Origin: UBA1351 sp963677625
Lineage (GTDB): Bacteria > Bacillota > Clostridia > Lachnospirales > Vallitaleaceae
Reading direction: 5' to 3'
Length of the DNA stretch: 64,000 bases
Assembly: GCA_963677625.2 (NCBI GenBank)
Contig: CAXXSW010000009.1
Location: 1 to 64,000, forward strand
The stretch's first letter is position 1. The number at the start of each line of letters is the position of its first letter. Below the pieces are notes generated by a model that did no database searches, was not told where the DNA came from, and worked only from the letters and a program-made list of their open reading frames with translations. Shown piece after piece: positions 1 to 9,504 of the stretch. Made by a program: the position numbers and the translations under genes.

Positions 1-303
1 GGAAGCTCCTAAACCTACCGGATCAAGAAGGACTGGTATTCCTTTTTGATTAGCTGTCTCACCCGCCAAAATCATTGACGGTATCTTTTCTTTCTCCAAT
101 GTGCCAATATTAATAGTTAAACCTCTGCATATAGAAGTTACTTCCTCCACTTCCCTAATATCATCAGCCATAATAGGTGATGCACCTGCTGACAGAAGAA
201 TATTAGCACAGTCATGTATAGTTACCCTATTACTAATATTATGGATTCTCGGTCTTTCTTTCTTTATGGCTTCTACATATTGATACATACTTTCATTTTT
301 CAT
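1..303 (-). CDS. thiM: Hydroxyethylthiazole kinase, N-terminal part (cut by window edge)
   Basis: ThiM phosphorylates 4-methyl-5-(2-hydroxyethyl)thiazole in the thiamine salvage pathway in the cytoplasm. The minus strand reads 101 residues from the ATG at 303 to the window edge and matches the N-terminal third of the family: HNISNRVTIHDCANILLSAG near residue 21, then ASPIMADD, INIGTL and the PVLLDPVGLGAS segment, where VLDPVG is the family hallmark. The remaining two thirds lie outside the window. A TPP riboswitch and terminator sit directly upstream, which independently supports a thiamine role. The gene is probably first in a thiamine salvage operon running leftwards out of view. Confidence 0.95.
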   Translation of the reverse strand, partial: MKNESMYQYVEAIKKERPRIHNISNRVTIHDCANILLSAGASPIMADDIREVEEVTSICRGLTINIGTLEKEKIPSMILAGETANQKGIPVLLDPVGLGAS

Positions 304-351
304 CTTTAACTCCCTGTCATGTAAGTGACTTTACTTCGTCCACTTTCCTAT

Positions 352-375
352 AAAAAAAAGTACCCCTAGGGTACT
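352..375 (-). terminator. Rho-independent terminator of the TPP riboswitch
   Basis: On the minus strand AGTACCC pairs with GGGTACT (369-375 with 359-365, three-base loop), followed by eight T residues (plus-strand A run 352-359). It lies between the aptamer and thiM, so it is the expression platform. It is expected to form when TPP is bound and so stop transcription of thiM. Confidence 0.85.
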
Positions 376-381
376 CCATGT

Positions 382-482
382 ATACGCATTTACTCAGACT
401 TCCTACGTTGGCATTACCCACATCAGGTTAAGGGTCGAAGTTTATACTTCCTCTCAGCCGACACATCAGCTCCCCTGCATAT
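382..482 (-). promoter_or_regulatory. TPP (THI-box) riboswitch aptamer
   Basis: The minus strand carries the conserved THI-box parts in order: GGGGAGC (475-469), CTGAGAGG, GACCCTTAACCTGATGTGGG and TAATGCCAACGTAGGAAGTC. The P1 helix closes with ATATGC (482-477) pairing to GCGTAT (387-382). It binds thiamine pyrophosphate and controls the downstream thiM through the terminator at 352-375. The match covers both the pyrimidine- and pyrophosphate-sensing arms, so the call is secure. Confidence 0.95.
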
Positions 483-551
483 TTACTTCTCATTGGTCAA
501 TATATCACAGATGAATATTTCCGTCAATCTTAGTACATAAGAAAAAACTTG

Positions 552-572
552 AATATACCTAATAGGTATATT
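552..572. promoter_or_regulatory. Near-perfect palindrome upstream of padR, probable autoregulatory operator
   Basis: Ten-base arms AATATACCTA and TAGGTATATT are separated by a single A. The site sits about 65 bases before the PadR start codon. PadR proteins commonly repress their own promoters through short AT-rich inverted repeats, so this is the likely operator. The assignment is by position and symmetry only. Confidence 0.5.
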
Positions 573-638
573 ATAATAAAATTAATATATATACATTTGT
601 ATCCATCCACACAATATGAAAACAGGAGTGAAGTTACT

Positions 639-1169
639 ATGGAATTTGTTATTTTAGGGTTTTTACTTATAAAAGACCTCAGTCAATATGATTTGTTGCA
701 AGCCTTATCCAAAGAGGTTTCTCCTTTCTACCAACCAAGTCTTGGAAGCATACAAAATGGTCTAAAGAAATTGTTGGCTTCTGGCTATGTCACTAAAGCT
801 CAAGCAACTGATACAGGTAGAAAGAAATATTTCTATCATATAACAGACCAAGGCAAGGTCTATTTTCGTCAATGGATGATTGGAGATATTAACCGAGTTA
901 AATTCGAAGCTGAAATGAATACACGACTATTTTTTATGGGACATCTTGATATAAGTGATCGCCTGACTATATTTAATAAGGCTATTTCTTTTGTTACAGA
1001 TTCTCTAGACGCTTTTTATAAAGAAATGAAAAAAGTCAATACTTATCAGGCTGACCAAAAACATCAAGATATCATTAAATACCAGATCAAAACCTTAGAC
1101 CTTGCCATCGTTTCCCACGAAACGTGGAAAGAATGGCTATCAAATCAAAGAAAGGAAATAGAAGGATGA
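639..1169 (+). CDS. PadR family transcriptional regulator
   Basis: 176-residue DNA-binding regulator. Residues 1-75 have the PadR winged-helix pattern (MEFVILGFLLIKDLSQYDLLQAL, then SLGSIQNGLKKLLASGYV and the wing GRKKYFYHITDQGK). Residues 85-175 are a charged helical dimerisation region like the PadR C-terminal (Vir_act_alpha_C) domain. The start at 639 is chosen because AGGAG lies ten bases ahead; an upstream in-frame ATG at 549 lies inside the probable operator and has no ribosome site. The stop overlaps the start of the next gene, so the pair is translationally coupled. It probably represses its own operon with the hydrolase; the inducer is unknown. Confidence 0.88.
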   Translation: MEFVILGFLLIKDLSQYDLLQALSKEVSPFYQPSLGSIQNGLKKLLASGYVTKAQATDTGRKKYFYHITDQGKVYFRQWMIGDINRVKFEAEMNTRLFFMGHLDISDRLTIFNKAISFVTDSLDAFYKEMKKVNTYQADQKHQDIIKYQIKTLDLAIVSHETWKEWLSNQRKEIEG

Positions 1170-1966
1170 ATAATATACTAAGTACCTATACCCTAGAAAA
1201 TGAAAAAGGTAGCCTTAGCTACTACACCAATACTATAGAATCAAACAAAGAGACCATCCTAATGCTTCACCCTGCTTTTGCAGACCATGAAATCTTCATC
1301 CGCCAGACAGAAGCCTTCCATAAAAATTACAACCTTCTACTTCTTGACTTCCCAGGTCACGGACAGTCTAAAGTAAAGGGTTCTTCCTTGAATCTTGTCA
1401 TGCTTCCAACCTTAATCAAGGAAATACTTGAAAGGCTGTCTATCCAAAAAGTTCATGTCCTAGGAGTGTCTCTAGGTGCCCTTATTGCACAGGGCCTAGC
1501 TGACCAATATCCGTCTCTGATACAAACAATAACCCTTGTAGGGGGCTATTCTATTCATAAAGATAATGATGATGTACTAAAAACCCAACAAAAGGAAATG
1601 TTTCGCTGGATCTTTTTCCTTATTTTCAGTATGAAAAAATTCAGAAGTCACCTGGTAAAGGTTTCAGCTTCTAGTCCTGAAGGCCGCAAATACATGGCAT
1701 CTGGTCTTGCTAAAATCTCAAGGTCCACCTTTCTCAAAATGAATGGTCTAGATAAACTCTTTCGTAAAACGGAAGAAGATAAGACTTACCCATTGTTAGT
1801 AGCAGTAGGTGAATATGACCAAGAAATCGCTCATACAAGTAGCCAAAAATTAAGTACCCTACCTAATGCCAAATATTATTTGGTCAAAAAGGCAGGGCAC
1901 TGTGCAAATATTGATAACTATAAGGACTTCAATGCTACTTATCTAAATTTTATTGCAAAGCATTAA
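1166..1966 (+). CDS. Alpha/beta hydrolase
   Basis: 266-residue cytoplasmic hydrolase of the alpha/beta fold, 3-oxoadipate enol-lactonase/esterase-like. Visible features are the oxyanion segment LHPAFADHEIF (about 34-44), GHGQS after strand 4, the nucleophile elbow GVSLG with Ser102, an acid Asp218 in VGEYDQEI, and His245 in KAGHC. The ATG at 1166 overlaps the PadR stop (ATGA) and has AAGGAA upstream; an in-frame ATG at 1124 would lie deep inside padR. Co-transcription with a PadR repressor suggests a detoxification or signalling ester substrate, which is inference. Its 3' end overlaps the convergent GH3 gene by 17 bases. Confidence 0.85.
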   Translation: MNNILSTYTLENEKGSLSYYTNTIESNKETILMLHPAFADHEIFIRQTEAFHKNYNLLLLDFPGHGQSKVKGSSLNLVMLPTLIKEILERLSIQKVHVLGVSLGALIAQGLADQYPSLIQTITLVGGYSIHKDNDDVLKTQQKEMFRWIFFLIFSMKKFRSHLVKVSASSPEGRKYMASGLAKISRSTFLKMNGLDKLFRKTEEDKTYPLLVAVGEYDQEIAHTSSQKLSTLPNAKYYLVKKAGHCANIDNYKDFNATYLNFIAKH

Positions 1967-4227
1967 TTTGGTTCAACATACCAAGTAATTGTTCCTTAGT
2001 CACCTTTCCTGAACTAAAGGAAATCAGGTTACGTATAGGAAGATCCTTAATCATGGCCAACTTCATTTCATCTGTTATCGCTGAACTTTCGATATCACTT
2101 TCAGCTTCACCTCCGCTAAAAAGTTCGTTCAAGGCTTGCAAGTATGGTTCAATTACTGTCTTGGCTTTTTCATTAGCCAACAAATCACCTAAAGTTGAAT
2201 TAAAATGGAACTCTTGCTTAATTTGAACAGTGGAAGTTACATTTACTGATCCTTCTAATCGGATATCTCTTGATGAGGCTCCTATTTGAATTCCGTAATT
2301 ACCACTTTCAACCAACCAGTCATTAATATCCGTGTTGAAGTATGCAAAGGCTCTTTTGTCAAGAGTGAACGTTAATGTTGCCTTTTCACCTGGCTTAAGA
2401 TCAACTTTATCAAAACCTTTTAATTCTCTAATAGGTCTAATCGCTTGTCCGGCATCTGATGGTGTCACATAAACTTGTACTGCTTCCTTACCAAATACAT
2501 CCCCTGTATTAGTTACATCAAAAGAAACAGTCAATACGTCTGTATCTTCCATGGAAGACTTATCTAACTGCAGATTACTATATTCAAAGCTAGTATAACT
2601 AAGACCATGTCCAAATGGGAAGAGTACATCCATGGCTTTCTTGTCATAGTAACGATAACCTACAAAAATACCTTCTCTATATTCAACTACATCTTTTTCT
2701 CCTAGATAGAAGAGATAAGATGGGTTATCTTCCAAACGGATTGGGAAGGATTCTGCAAGTTTTCCACTAGGATTGACATCTCCGTAAAGGATATCCACAC
2801 AAGCTCCACCAACAGCCTGTCCAGATAGATATGCTTCAAGAATACCCTTAACATCACCAACCCAAGGCATTTCAACTGGTGAGCCATTATGAAGCACAAC
2901 AACCACATTAGGTTGAGCTTCCGAAACTCTTTGGATCAAAACATCTTGATTCTTAGGAAGGGCCATATGAGTTCTGTCATATCCTTCGCTCTCATAAAAA
3001 TCAGGCAAACCTGCAAAAATAACGGCAACCTCTGCTTTTTTTGCCACTTCACAAGCTTCTGCAATCAAGGCTTCATCAACCTTATCTGCAATAGTATCAT
3101 ATCCTTTTGCAAACTCTACATCAAAACCAGCTTCTAATGCGATATTAAGAGCATTATCAATCTTATGTGCATTAATATGGGAGCTACCACCACCTTGGAA
3201 TCTTGGCTTTTTACTAAACTCTCCAATAAAAGCAACTTTACTTTCTTTTGAAAGTGGGAGGATACCATTATTTTTAAGTAGTACCATTGAATCCCCAGCA
3301 ATTTTACGGGCTTTAGCATGGTCTACATCTCTATCAAAAACAGCTGTTTCATCTTTATGACTATAGTATTTATCAACAATATTAAGTATACGTCTTGCGG
3401 CTTCATCAACAATGGCTTCATCAAGTTCGCCTTTTTTAACAGCCTCAACAATCTCTTGATCTGTAAATCCACCTGATGTTGGCATTTCTAGTTCAAGACC
3501 TGCTTTTAAGCCTTCAACCCTGTTATTAACAGCACCCCAGTCACTGACTACAAAACCTTCAAATCCCCATTCTCCTCTAAGAATATCTGTCAAATATAGT
3601 GGATTTTCAGATGCATAAACACCGTTAACCACGTTATAAGAACACATAACTGTCCAAGGTTGGGTTTCTTTGATAGCGGTTTCAAAAACTTGCCAAATAA
3701 AGTTCACGAAGAGTACGAGTATCGACTCTTGAGTCTGAAGTCATCCTTCTGTGTTCTTGGTTATTGGCTAAAAAGTGCTTAACAGAAGTACCGACATTCA
3801 TACTTTGAATACCCTTTATTTGTGCAGCTGCCATATTAGAAGATAAATATGGATCTTCTGAAAAATACTCGAAGTTACGACCGCAAAGTGGTGAACGTTT
3901 AATATTCATAGCAGGGCCGAGGATAACGCCAATACCTTCTGCTTGGCATTCATTACCAAGTATGGTTCCCATCTCATGAATTAACTTTCGATCATATGAT
4001 GACGCTACTGTACATCCTGTAGGAAAACATACCGCTTCTATACTTGCGTTAATGCCTAGATGGTCGCTTTCGTCTGCTTGTTTTCGAAGTCCGTGAGGAC
4101 CATCAGAAACCATCATAGCTGGAATGCCTAGTCTTTCAATTGGTTGTGTGTGCCAAAAATCTAATCCAGAACAAAGACTTGCTTTCTCTTCAAGGGTCAT
4201 GGATTTTATTAATTGTTCTACGTTCAT
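1950..4227 (-). pseudogene. GH3 beta-glucosidase, disrupted by a +1 frameshift in a T run
   Basis: A family 3 glycoside hydrolase removing terminal beta-linked sugars, without a signal peptide and so probably cytoplasmic. The first 181 residues (4227-3682) carry the GH3 barrel start with DGPHGLRKQ, RNFEYFSEDP and KHFLANNQEHRR. The rest (from about 3683) continues with PWTVMCSYN, the nucleophile segment VVSDWGA, the alpha/beta sandwich (VLLKNNGILPL), an FnIII-like domain and a helical tail. The two parts are in different frames. Deleting one T from the T5 run at 3684-3688 rejoins RELYLASF to ETAIKE and gives 758 residues, a normal length, with Asp229 as nucleophile. It is either a real recent disruption or a homopolymer sequencing error. 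GGAGG precedes the ATG. The AraC gene just upstream in the same direction probably regulates it. Confidence 0.88.
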
Positions 4228-4398
4228 TGAATACCTCCATTTAACTTTAATAATATATCTACTTCATTGCACAAGTATTTAGTTCAAGTATATAATTATG
4301 TTCTTATCCTTTATATCACTATTTTTAATTTTTTATAACTTTTTTGTACAGTTTAAGACTTTCTTGACCTTGATTTAATAAACGCCCCTATTTTAGGT

Positions 4399-5127
4399 TT
4401 AGAATTCCGGTAAATGATGAGTATCCCTATATACTTTCGGAGTGATACCCGTGTACTTCTTAAAAAGCTTACCAAAGTATGATTGAGAATTAAATTTAAG
4501 ATAATCAGCGATTTCTGCAATTGATCTGTCTGAATACATGAGCATGTTCTTAGCCACACTGATTTTCTGTTCGTGAATAAAAGCTGTAACGGTTTGCCCT
4601 TCATGTTCAGAAAACAATCTAGAAAGGTATGCTGGCTGAATGCCTAAATCTTTGGCAATATCTGAAAGACTAATGGCTTTAAAAATATTTTTTATAATAT
4701 CCTTTTTACAATCTTCAACATAATTATTCATGGATCTGGTTTCCAGATGGTCCCTGACTAATTCTGCATAGGCTACATATGCTTCGACCATAACATCGTG
4801 AACTTCATTGACAGTCTTGGCAAAAGACAATTCACGCAACATTAGGTCGCTAAGAAGAAAGCTTTCAGCTGAAGTAATCCCCACACTAATAGCAACTCTG
4901 GCCAGGGTCGCTATGCTTGATACGACCATATATTCTTCATTCTTCTTTACATCATGTTCAATAACCAGAGGATAAGCCGATTGACTTAATTGACGAATTT
5001 TCTTCACACTTTCGACCTTACCCTCTCGAATCATCTGCCAAATAGCATCCTCTTCCGCAAAAGTATGGTTATCAATTTGTTCGTCTTCAATTTTCATCCG
5101 GTAATTGGTCCTGGTTCGTTGATCCAT
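4399..5127 (-). CDS. AraC family transcriptional regulator
   Basis: 242-residue regulator. The last 100 residues hold two helix-turn-helix motifs of the AraC/XylS type (SLSDIAKDLGIQPAYLSRLFSEHEG and SIAEIADYLKFNSQSYFGKLFKKYTGITP). Residues 20-130 form a helical sensor region that I cannot assign to a named ligand domain. The ATG at 5127 is preceded by GGAGG with four bases between; a TTG 15 bases upstream overlaps that ribosome site and was rejected. It is 171 bases upstream of the GH3 gene on the same strand and divergent from aroA, so it most likely activates the glucosidase in response to a sugar. Confidence 0.88.
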   Translation of the reverse strand: MDQRTRTNYRMKIEDEQIDNHTFAEEDAIWQMIREGKVESVKKIRQLSQSAYPLVIEHDVKKNEEYMVVSSIATLARVAISVGITSAESFLLSDLMLRELSFAKTVNEVHDVMVEAYVAYAELVRDHLETRSMNNYVEDCKKDIIKNIFKAISLSDIAKDLGIQPAYLSRLFSEHEGQTVTAFIHEQKISVAKNMLMYSDRSIAEIADYLKFNSQSYFGKLFKKYTGITPKVYRDTHHLPEF

Positions 5128-5472
5128 AAATCCTCCATACAATATTTTATCCTGATTCCATACCCAAAAAAGAAGCTCACTCCTTTATCATTATATGATA
5201 AGTTATAAAAGCAGGCAATCCATAAGTTCCCCCATTCTTATCATCTATTTCTCCAACTTGTTAACTAAGAAGTTACTCTAGATGAATCAATATCTACCAA
5301 TATCTGTAACAATCCACCAAAGGACAGCTATAGGATGGTGAACCAGCCTTTTATTCTTGTAGTCAAACCTAATCTCATGTATAATTCAAGCAATGTATCA
5401 TATAGCTTAATGATCCTATCCTATATACAGGACCAAACCATAAATTTATTTGGAAGAAAGATGAGGTTTCTT

Positions 5473-6792
5473 ATGAAAGACAGTATTTTTGAAGTGTTAA
5501 ACGGACAAACTATATACAGAGTTCCAAAACAAAACAAATCTCTTTCAGGGACAGTTTCTGTACCTGGTTCCAAATCTATTACCAACAGAGCCTTATTAAT
5601 GGCAGCCTTAGCAGATGGTGTTACGACTCTAAAAGGTGTCCTTTTCAGCGATGATTCAAGGCACTTTTTGTCTAGTTTGATTTCACTTGGTTTTGATGTC
5701 CAAATTGATGAGCCTAATCAAAGAGTTAGGGTTCAAGGTCTTGGAGGATCTATACCTCTAAAGGAGGCTACCATCAATGTTGGAAGCGCTGGTACAGCCT
5801 CAAGATTCTTAACAGCCATGCTAGCTCTTTCCAAGGGTGAATATATTATCCAATGCTCTGAACAGATGAAAAAGCGTCCCATGAAGCCCCTATTTGATGC
5901 ACTTGTCACTATGGGTGCCTCCTTTAAATACCTGGAAGAAGCCTACCATTTACCTGTTAAAGTCACAGGAAACAAGGGAAAATGTCAAGATGTCTCTTTA
6001 GATATAACAAAGAGCACTCAATTTCTAAGTGCTCTCCTAATGGTTGGTCCCTTGACTGACCAAGGTTTTAATGTTCATATTAGCAGCAAAAAAACAGATG
6101 GTGCCTATATTCAAATCACCAGACATATGGTTGAACAATTCGGCGGAAGAACGAGTTTTCAAGGCAAGTCTTATAAGATTTTTCCAAACACCTATAAGGC
6201 TATGGATTATCCTATTGAGCCAGACATGTCAGCGGCCTGTTATTTCTATTCCATAGCAGCCTTAACTGGGGGTTCTGTTCTTGTTAAAGGAGTTAAGAAA
6301 GACCTTATGCAAGGTGACTTGCGTTACCTTGACCTTCTTCAACAGATGACCTGTACTATCAAAGAAACTGAATTAGGTATAGAGGTTACCGGACCCAAGG
6401 ATGGTCGCTATCCGGGTATCGATATTGATATGAATAACTTCTCTGACCAAGCCATGACATTAGCGGCTCTTGCTCCCTTTGCCACTACCGAAACCATTAT
6501 TCGAGGCGTCTCCCACATTAAGATTCAGGAATGCGACCGAATGACCGGTATTGTAACCCAACTAAACAAGGTTGGTATAAAGAGTCATGCAGACGGAGAA
6601 AATATTTATATACAGCCCGGCCATGTCAATCCAGCTATAATCGAGACCTATGACGATCATCGTTTTGCCATGGCATTTACCCTTTTGGGTCTTAGAGCGG
6701 ACGGCATCATCATCAACGACCCTATGTGTTGCCGAAAAACCTTTGAAGATTATTTTGAAGTATTAGAAAACTTTTTGGCTTCAAATCATTGA
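5473..6792 (+). CDS. aroA: 3-phosphoshikimate 1-carboxyvinyltransferase (EPSP synthase)
   Basis: Transfers the enolpyruvyl group of phosphoenolpyruvate to shikimate 3-phosphate, the sixth step of the shikimate pathway. 439 residues, close to the usual 427-450. Visible motifs are SVPGSKSITNRALL (about 29-42, substrate-binding Lys, Ser and Arg), VGSAGTASRFL (PEP-binding loop), KRPMKPL, PEPDMSAACYF-like IEPDMSAACYF, KECDR-like QECDRMTGI and the C-terminal DDHRFAMAF. The ATG at 5473 has GAGG six bases ahead; ATGs at 5335 and 5461 lack good sites. It stands apart from other aro genes, and its 3' end converges on the lipid kinase gene. Confidence 0.95.
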   Translation: MKDSIFEVLNGQTIYRVPKQNKSLSGTVSVPGSKSITNRALLMAALADGVTTLKGVLFSDDSRHFLSSLISLGFDVQIDEPNQRVRVQGLGGSIPLKEATINVGSAGTASRFLTAMLALSKGEYIIQCSEQMKKRPMKPLFDALVTMGASFKYLEEAYHLPVKVTGNKGKCQDVSLDITKSTQFLSALLMVGPLTDQGFNVHISSKKTDGAYIQITRHMVEQFGGRTSFQGKSYKIFPNTYKAMDYPIEPDMSAACYFYSIAALTGGSVLVKGVKKDLMQGDLRYLDLLQQMTCTIKETELGIEVTGPKDGRYPGIDIDMNNFSDQAMTLAALAPFATTETIIRGVSHIKIQECDRMTGIVTQLNKVGIKSHADGENIYIQPGHVNPAIIETYDDHRFAMAFTLLGLRADGIIINDPMCCRKTFEDYFEVLENFLASNH

Positions 6793-6845
6793 TTTTAGAT
6801 TAACCTTCTATACAAAGTCACCTCTCCTATCTATACAAAAGGAGA

Positions 6846-7730
6846 TCAAATCTGTGGAAGCAAGAGTTGAAGAACACTAGCCTTAACATCGACTTCCACA
6901 TGATTGCTTAACATAATTTCACCATCAATATTCATGGGCAGTGGCTTGTCACTGTCGATGAATATTTTTTTACCCTTATAATGGCGGACGACTTTAAGTT
7001 CATCATGTCTTCCTTTCATGAATTTAGGTAAGAGAAAAGGAACCTGTCTTCTCTTAACTTTATTCACTAAATAAAAATCTAAAAGACCATCATCCATGAC
7101 AGCGTGGGGTGCTGCTTTCATTCCTCCCCCATAATAATTACCATTAGCCATAATAATGAAGAGGATATCATATATATTAATCTCTTCACCATCAATACTG
7201 ACTTTAACCTTATAACCCTTTAACTTAATTAATGTCGCAAAAACACTGATTAAGTAGGCTAACTCCCCGCTCACAAGAGGAAGCTTTTTATATTTTCTAG
7301 CCCCAAGAACGATTTCTGCATCAAAACCAATAGATGCTATATTAACAAAAAACCTTCCGTTTATAGAACCAACATCGACCATTTTGGTCTTACCTCTTTT
7401 ATAGGATTCCAAAAGCTTATAAGGATCTTTTTCATCTGTCATCACCTTAATAAAGTCATTTCCTGATCCGCAAGGTACGTCAGCTACTAGGGTATTCATA
7501 TTATATTCAGATTCGACTACGCCATTAACAACTTCGTTAAAAGTCCCATCACCACCGAGTGAATAAATCGCAGTATCCTTTCCTGCGTACTCCTTAGCCA
7601 ATTCCCTAGCATGTCCTTCATATTCAGTTGTAACTATAATGGGATCGTCAAATTTCTTTACAATGAAATGGGTCATCTCCAAGGCCTTTTGCTTGCCGGC
7701 CATTGGATTTACAATAAAAACATGTTTCAT
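6846..7730 (-). CDS. Diacylglycerol kinase-family lipid kinase
   Basis: 294-residue kinase of the DagK/YegS/sphingosine-kinase family, acting on a membrane lipid at the cytoplasmic face. The nucleotide-binding GGDGTFNEVVNG is at 59-70, followed by PCGSGNDF near 96, and a C-terminal beta-rich domain with MDDGLLDFYLV and the MNIDGE segment. The length fits DgkB/YegS proteins. ATG at 7730 has GAAGG ahead. The lipid substrate cannot be read from sequence; recycling of diacylglycerol from lipoteichoic acid synthesis is the usual role in Firmicutes. It appears monocistronic. Confidence 0.9.
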   Translation of the reverse strand: MKHVFIVNPMAGKQKALEMTHFIVKKFDDPIIVTTEYEGHARELAKEYAGKDTAIYSLGGDGTFNEVVNGVVESEYNMNTLVADVPCGSGNDFIKVMTDEKDPYKLLESYKRGKTKMVDVGSINGRFFVNIASIGFDAEIVLGARKYKKLPLVSGELAYLISVFATLIKLKGYKVKVSIDGEEINIYDILFIIMANGNYYGGGMKAAPHAVMDDGLLDFYLVNKVKRRQVPFLLPKFMKGRHDELKVVRHYKGKKIFIDSDKPLPMNIDGEIMLSNHVEVDVKASVLQLLLPQI

Positions 7731-7881
7731 TCTACCTTCTCACTTTTCTTCCTTATTAGACTCTCATTATGACTCATACACTTACATACGAAAATCTTAC
7801 TGGGTTTTACCTAACATTATAGCTTATTCTTCCATGAATTGCACTCTCTAACTAAGTAAGAAGATACAAAGAACAATACAA

Positions 7882-7942
7882 ATAGAGCCAAGAATAGAGC
7901 CAAGATGACCACCTTTTTCAAGTATATGATCTTCTTGGCTCT
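7882..7942. repeat. Inverted repeat with a duplicated arm (terminator-like)
   Basis: The 12-base sequence ATAGAGCCAAGA occurs twice head to tail (7882-7893, 7894-7905), and its complement TCTTGGCTCT follows at 7933-7942. Either upstream copy can pair with the downstream arm (10 bp). On the minus strand it lies downstream of the system A operon and could serve as its transcript end, although no long T run follows. It is in the 396-base gap between the lipid kinase and the esterase. Confidence 0.5.
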
Positions 7943-7977
7943 TTATAGTACTCTACAATATTTATAAACAAAAGCTT

Positions 7978-8116
7978 TGTACTAGGGGTCTTAGAGAATC
8001 TCTACATATAATTTCTCACGGTCACATATACTCCACACCGGCTTGTATGCTCCCTTAAGACTACCAGCTTTCACCTAAGGAGGTGTCAATAACACGTTCG
8101 TCTATTGACATATCCA
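7978..8116. other. Structured noncoding stretch of unknown nature
   Basis: Between the inverted repeat at 7942 and the esterase stop at 8127 there is no open gene. Three small hairpins are visible: TAGAGA-A-TCTCTA near 7991-8003, CACCT-AGGTG around 8075-8088 on the minus strand, and TGTCAATA/TATTGACA (8-bp arms, 11-base loop) around 8085-8111. It is locally richer in GC than its flanks. It could be a 3' UTR, a small RNA or the remnant of a mobile element; I cannot name a family. Confidence 0.35.
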
Positions 8117-8126
8117 TTTTGAGCCC

Positions 8127-9485
8127 CTATCCCTTCTTCTGCTGTGACAGCCACTGAAATAAAGATTGACGCTTTCCCTTTTCCTCTATAAAACAAGTAT
8201 CATTCAAGGCATTAATCCAAGAAAAATGTCCATTGTATTCATAAGGTTCTTTACCTGTTTCATCAAAATACTTACCTGTTTCATCAGCTACTTTATCCAA
8301 GAGGGTATAATGAACTTCAGGAGCATTCGCAGCCAACAAACGATTATATAAGGCATTAGAGTAACTATCAGTCAGAATGGCTTTTCCTTCTTCGTCTCTT
8401 GTTAGAGAAAAACTACCAAAGTCTCCTTCACCTTCTGCCACTTTGACAAGTGGATCGGTAACTGACGCCGTCAACCATATAGGTATATTCTTGATTCTTT
8501 CAATCTTGTTATCATCTAACCAAGAAGCTTCATAAGCTTCACATATAGGAAAGGCTCCAGCAAAACGGTCTGGATATTCAATAAGCATATTAACGGTCAT
8601 GTAACCACCATTAGAACAACCTCCCAAGTAAACACGGCTTTTGTCAATCTCAGGATGGTCTGATAAAAAGCTATCAATAAGTTGAATCAGTGCTTGTGTA
8701 TAATAGGATTTCCCTTTACTGTCTTCCACTGTATTGTTATAAACCCTCTGTCCGTTATAGTCCATCCACATAGTAGGTGATTGAGGTGTCAATATGTAAG
8801 CTCCACTAGCTCCAAAATACTTTTGAATCTTATCTGTTGCTAGATTAATTACTTTGTTACCATAAATATTGATCAAGGTATTCTTACCACCTTCACCTGC
8901 ACCATGAAGCCAAATAATCAAAGGATTACTTCCTTGGGCTTCTTTGGCTGTTTGGGGTCGATAATAGGCATAATTCAAGCTGATATCTTCATACACAAAA
9001 GGCTGGTCTTTAATGAATCCCTCTGAACCCTGCCAAATAACCTCAGTACAGTTAGCAGCATTTGTAACTTCCATAGTAATAATCTGACCATCTGCTGATT
9101 TAAGCTGACCGGTTAGGTCAACCCTGTAGTCAATTTCCAACATCTGGTTACCACCCAAGGCGAAATCCATATAAAAGGGAGATCCTTCCTCAATAGTCGG
9201 GCCTACTTCCATTTCAAGAGTAATGAACTCTCCGTCACTAGTCGCCTTTCCTCTTCCATCAGACAGATATGCCCGGGTCACTTTCCTTAAGGCTTCATGA
9301 TCGGTCACAGACGCTTCTGGTTTAAACTGCCCCCAATCAAAACCTTGATAGGTCCTTACACTATGCACTTTAAAGGCTTCAGGACTTAAAGATTCCTTAT
9401 CTACTTCACACTCAAGATTAAGGACCACTTTGGTTATTGCAGGTCCCCAGTCGAAACCTTCGCATATCACTTTATAGCTACTCAT
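8127..9485 (-). CDS. Ig-like domain esterase (EstA-like, cytoplasmic form)
   Basis: 452-residue serine hydrolase. Residues 1-165 are a beta-sandwich beginning VICEGFDWGPAITKVVL, resembling the Ig-like domain of Thermotoga EstA-type esterases. Residues 180-450 are an alpha/beta hydrolase: oxyanion NPLIIWLHGAGEGG, nucleophile GGCSNGGYMT, acid in SVTDPLVK and His in NGHFSWINAL. There is no signal peptide. It is the last gene of system A, 20 bases after the permuted GH3 gene, so it probably removes acyl groups from imported glycosides before or after the glucosidase acts. A secreted lipoprotein paralogue lies at 25589-27157. The exact ester is not determinable. Confidence 0.85.
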   Translation of the reverse strand: MSSYKVICEGFDWGPAITKVVLNLECEVDKESLSPEAFKVHSVRTYQGFDWGQFKPEASVTDHEALRKVTRAYLSDGRGKATSDGEFITLEMEVGPTIEEGSPFYMDFALGGNQMLEIDYRVDLTGQLKSADGQIITMEVTNAANCTEVIWQGSEGFIKDQPFVYEDISLNYAYYRPQTAKEAQGSNPLIIWLHGAGEGGKNTLINIYGNKVINLATDKIQKYFGASGAYILTPQSPTMWMDYNGQRVYNNTVEDSKGKSYYTQALIQLIDSFLSDHPEIDKSRVYLGGCSNGGYMTVNMLIEYPDRFAGAFPICEAYEASWLDDNKIERIKNIPIWLTASVTDPLVKVAEGEGDFGSFSLTRDEEGKAILTDSYSNALYNRLLAANAPEVHYTLLDKVADETGKYFDETGKEPYEYNGHFSWINALNDTCFIEEKGKRQSLFQWLSQQKKG

Positions 9486-9504
9486 AATAACGTATCTCCT
9501 CTCA

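Noticed and set aside
549..638. Longer N-terminus for the PadR protein
   Set aside because: It would start inside the palindromic operator, has no ribosome site and does not match the family start.
5335..5472. Longer N-terminus for AroA from 5335
   Set aside because: The extra 46 residues are not part of the family and the ATG at 5473 has a proper ribosome site.
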